DNA of 7,305 bases from JANYJA01 sp038229055 (GTDB taxonomy: Bacteria; Acidobacteriota; Terriglobia; Bryobacterales; Bryobacteraceae): positions 1 to 7,305 of the forward strand of contig JBBROU010000172.1 in the NCBI GenBank assembly GCA_038229055.1, read 5' to 3'. Positions within the stretch are counted from its first letter, which is position 1. Each line of letters opens with the position of its first letter. Below the pieces are notes generated by a model. The model was not told the DNA's origin. It was given only the letters and a program-made list of their open reading frames with translations, and did no database searches. Positions 5,876 to 7,305 of this stretch are shown here, piece after piece. The position numbers and the translations under genes are program-made.

Positions 5876-7305
5876 TCAAATACTCAGCTCCTTCAACTGT
5901 GTCTTGCCGGAGAGCTCGTATTCGAAGATCGTTTTCGATACAAACACGGCGGTGAATACGTTGGCGATCAGGCCGATCACCAGCGTCACCGCGAAACCCT
6001 TAACCGGGCCGGTCCCGAACAGAAACAGAAACAGGCACGAGACGATGGTGGTGACGTGGGTGTCCACAATCGTCCACCAGGCTTTGCCGAACCCCGCGTC
6101 AACGGCGGAGATGATCGCCTTGCCGGCATGCAGTTCCTCGCGAATGCGCTCGAAAATGAGCACGTTGCTATCCACGGCCATACCGATGGTCAGGATGACG
6201 CCCGCAATCCCGGGCAGCGTGAGGACCGCGCTGAAATACGAAAGGGCCGCCATCAGAATGATGGTATTCAGAAGCAGCGCCAGCACGGCGTTGATGCCAC
6301 TCTTGCGGTAGTAGATCAGCATCACGACGATCACCGCAGCCAGCCCGGCGAGTCCCGCAATGACTCCTTCCCGAATGGAATCGGCGCCGAGCGAAGGGCC
6401 AACGGTGCGCTCTTCCAGATACTGAATCCCCGCGGGAAGGGACCCGGAGCGCATGACCAGAGCGAGATCGGAAGCTTCCTGTTCACCGGCAAGGCCCGTA
6501 ATGCGGCCCGAGTCGCCGATCTTGTTATTGATAGTTGCAACGCTGCGAATCTGATTATCCAGAACCACCGCTAACCGGTTGCCGATGTTCGCCCCAGTAA
6601 AGTTTTCAAAGCGCCGGGCGCCATCCTGAGATAACGTAAACGATGCCTCCCACTTGCCTAATTCCCCCTGCGCGGGATGAGCGTTGCGCAGGTCTTCACC
6701 AGTAATCACGGGTGACTTCGAAACCAGGTAGACGTTCGCGCCGGCTTCGCCGCGGGCATAGGGCAACAGCCGCGTATTCAGGGGTAGCACGCCGCCTTTC
6801 TGCGCCAGCGCCTGATCGATCGAGCTAAACGGGCCTTCCTTAACTTCCACGATTTCAAGCTGCGCGGCCTGCCCGATGATGTCCTTCACGCGCGCCGGAT
6901 CGTCCACCCCCGGCAATTGCACCAGGATTTCGTATTCGGAATCGGACCGGCCGTGCTGCTGCACCACGGGCTCGGTAAGACCCAAAGCGTTAACGCGCGT
7001 GCTGATGGTTTCGATCGACTGCTGCACGGTGCGCCGCTTCAGATCCACCAGCTCGCTTGGCTTCATATTCATGCGGTAATCCGAGGCGTTCACCGGCGTC
7101 AGTGTCCAGACCGGGAAACGCTCGGTCATCAAGCCGCGGAACTGGCCTGTTTTCTGAGCGTTGATTCCGTGAATGTTGATCTGGATGGAGTCGGTCTGCT
7201 CGATTGTCGCGGGGTCGTTGCGGTCGATCCCAGAGTAGTCGACGGAGGCCTTGCCGAGTTCTGTCTTTATGCCCTCTATGGTGTGGTCGGCGGTGATTTT
7301 GGCCG
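5876..7305 (-). CDS. secD: Protein translocase subunit SecD, 5' end beyond the window
   Basis: The reading frame is open to the right edge: 475 residues are visible (numbered here from the first full codon at 7303), lacking the first membrane helix and the usual DLKGG motif. SecD pairs with SecF to finish and pull protein export using the proton gradient. Visible landmarks are: STRVNALGLTEPVVQQ (102-117) and EILVQLPGVDDPARV (125-139) of the P1 periplasmic domain; LDNQIRSVATINNKI (248-262) of the head region; ERTVGPSLGADSI (298-310), the motif before helix 2; then five helices in about 311-459. GMAVDSNVLIFERIREEL (374-391) contains D378, matching the essential aspartate of E. coli SecD TM4. 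A start at 7132 is possible as a reading but wrong, because the 57 residues upstream continue without a stop and look SecD-like (NIHGINAQ). The TGA at 5876 lies 131 nt before secF. Confidence 0.97.
   Translation of the reverse strand, partial: AKITADHTIEGIKTELGKASVDYSGIDRNDPATIEQTDSIQINIHGINAQKTGQFRGLMTERFPVWTLTPVNASDYRMNMKPSELVDLKRRTVQQSIETISTRVNALGLTEPVVQQHGRSDSEYEILVQLPGVDDPARVKDIIGQAAQLEIVEVKEGPFSSIDQALAQKGGVLPLNTRLLPYARGEAGANVYLVSKSPVITGEDLRNAHPAQGELGKWEASFTLSQDGARRFENFTGANIGNRLAVVLDNQIRSVATINNKIGDSGRITGLAGEQEASDLALVMRSGSLPAGIQYLEERTVGPSLGADSIREGVIAGLAGLAAVIVVMLIYYRKSGINAVLALLLNTIILMAALSYFSAVLTLPGIAGVILTIGMAVDSNVLIFERIREELHAGKAIISAVDAGFGKAWWTIVDTHVTTIVSCLFLFLFGTGPVKGFAVTLVIGLIANVFTAVFVSKTIFEYELSGKTQLKELSI

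Noticed and set aside
5085..6311. Long plus-strand open frame of 408 codons
   Set aside because: It lies antisense across secF and secD, both of which have unmistakable conserved motifs. Its translation is Arg/His-rich with no domain, typical of a GC-rich shadow frame.
5876..7132. secD starting at the TTG/ATG near 7132
   Set aside because: The frame stays open to the window edge and the added 57 residues look like SecD periplasmic domain. The true start is outside the window.
1..7305. CRISPR array, insertion sequence, tRNA or rRNA
   Set aside because: No spaced direct repeats, terminal inverted repeats with a transposase, or RNA gene signatures were seen on either strand.

Overview
The window reads as one strand of ordinary bacterial chromosome: every supported gene lies on the minus strand, so transcription runs from high to low coordinates. 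The base composition is moderately GC-rich by eye. Gene order, the acidobacterial style of the TonB protein (Ser-x3-Gln membrane helix, poly-Pro and Gly-rich linkers) and an enlarged SecF periplasmic domain suggest a member of the Acidobacteriota, perhaps near Solibacter/Bryobacter. That assignment is inference from recalled family patterns, not a database result.

In transcription order the layout is: secD (5' end beyond the right edge), a 131-nt gap that one 41-codon ORF of doubtful status nearly fills, secF, a TonB-family energy transducer, exbB, a first exbD, a second exbD with a proline-rich linker, and a TPR lipoprotein whose start overlaps the stop of the second exbD. A strong rho-independent terminator (971-1000) lies 27 nt past the TPR stop and closes the unit. 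After a gap of about 165 nt with a weak promoter candidate, a separate gene for a secreted M16 zinc peptidase begins and runs off the left edge.

Functionally the cluster joins two proton-motive-force machines of the inner membrane. SecDF assists late steps of Sec-dependent protein export. TonB-ExbB-ExbD carries energy to outer-membrane transporters, and the TPR lipoprotein is a plausible envelope accessory. All the expected key residues of SecD, SecF, ExbB and both ExbDs are visible.

No mobile element, CRISPR array, tRNA, rRNA or clearly new system was found. The most notable points are: an apparent in-frame loss of roughly 35-45 residues inside the M16 peptidase, although its zinc site is intact; a SecF periplasmic insertion; a Gln in place of the essential TonB membrane His; an intercistronic hairpin between exbB and exbD; and the small ORF between secD and secF.
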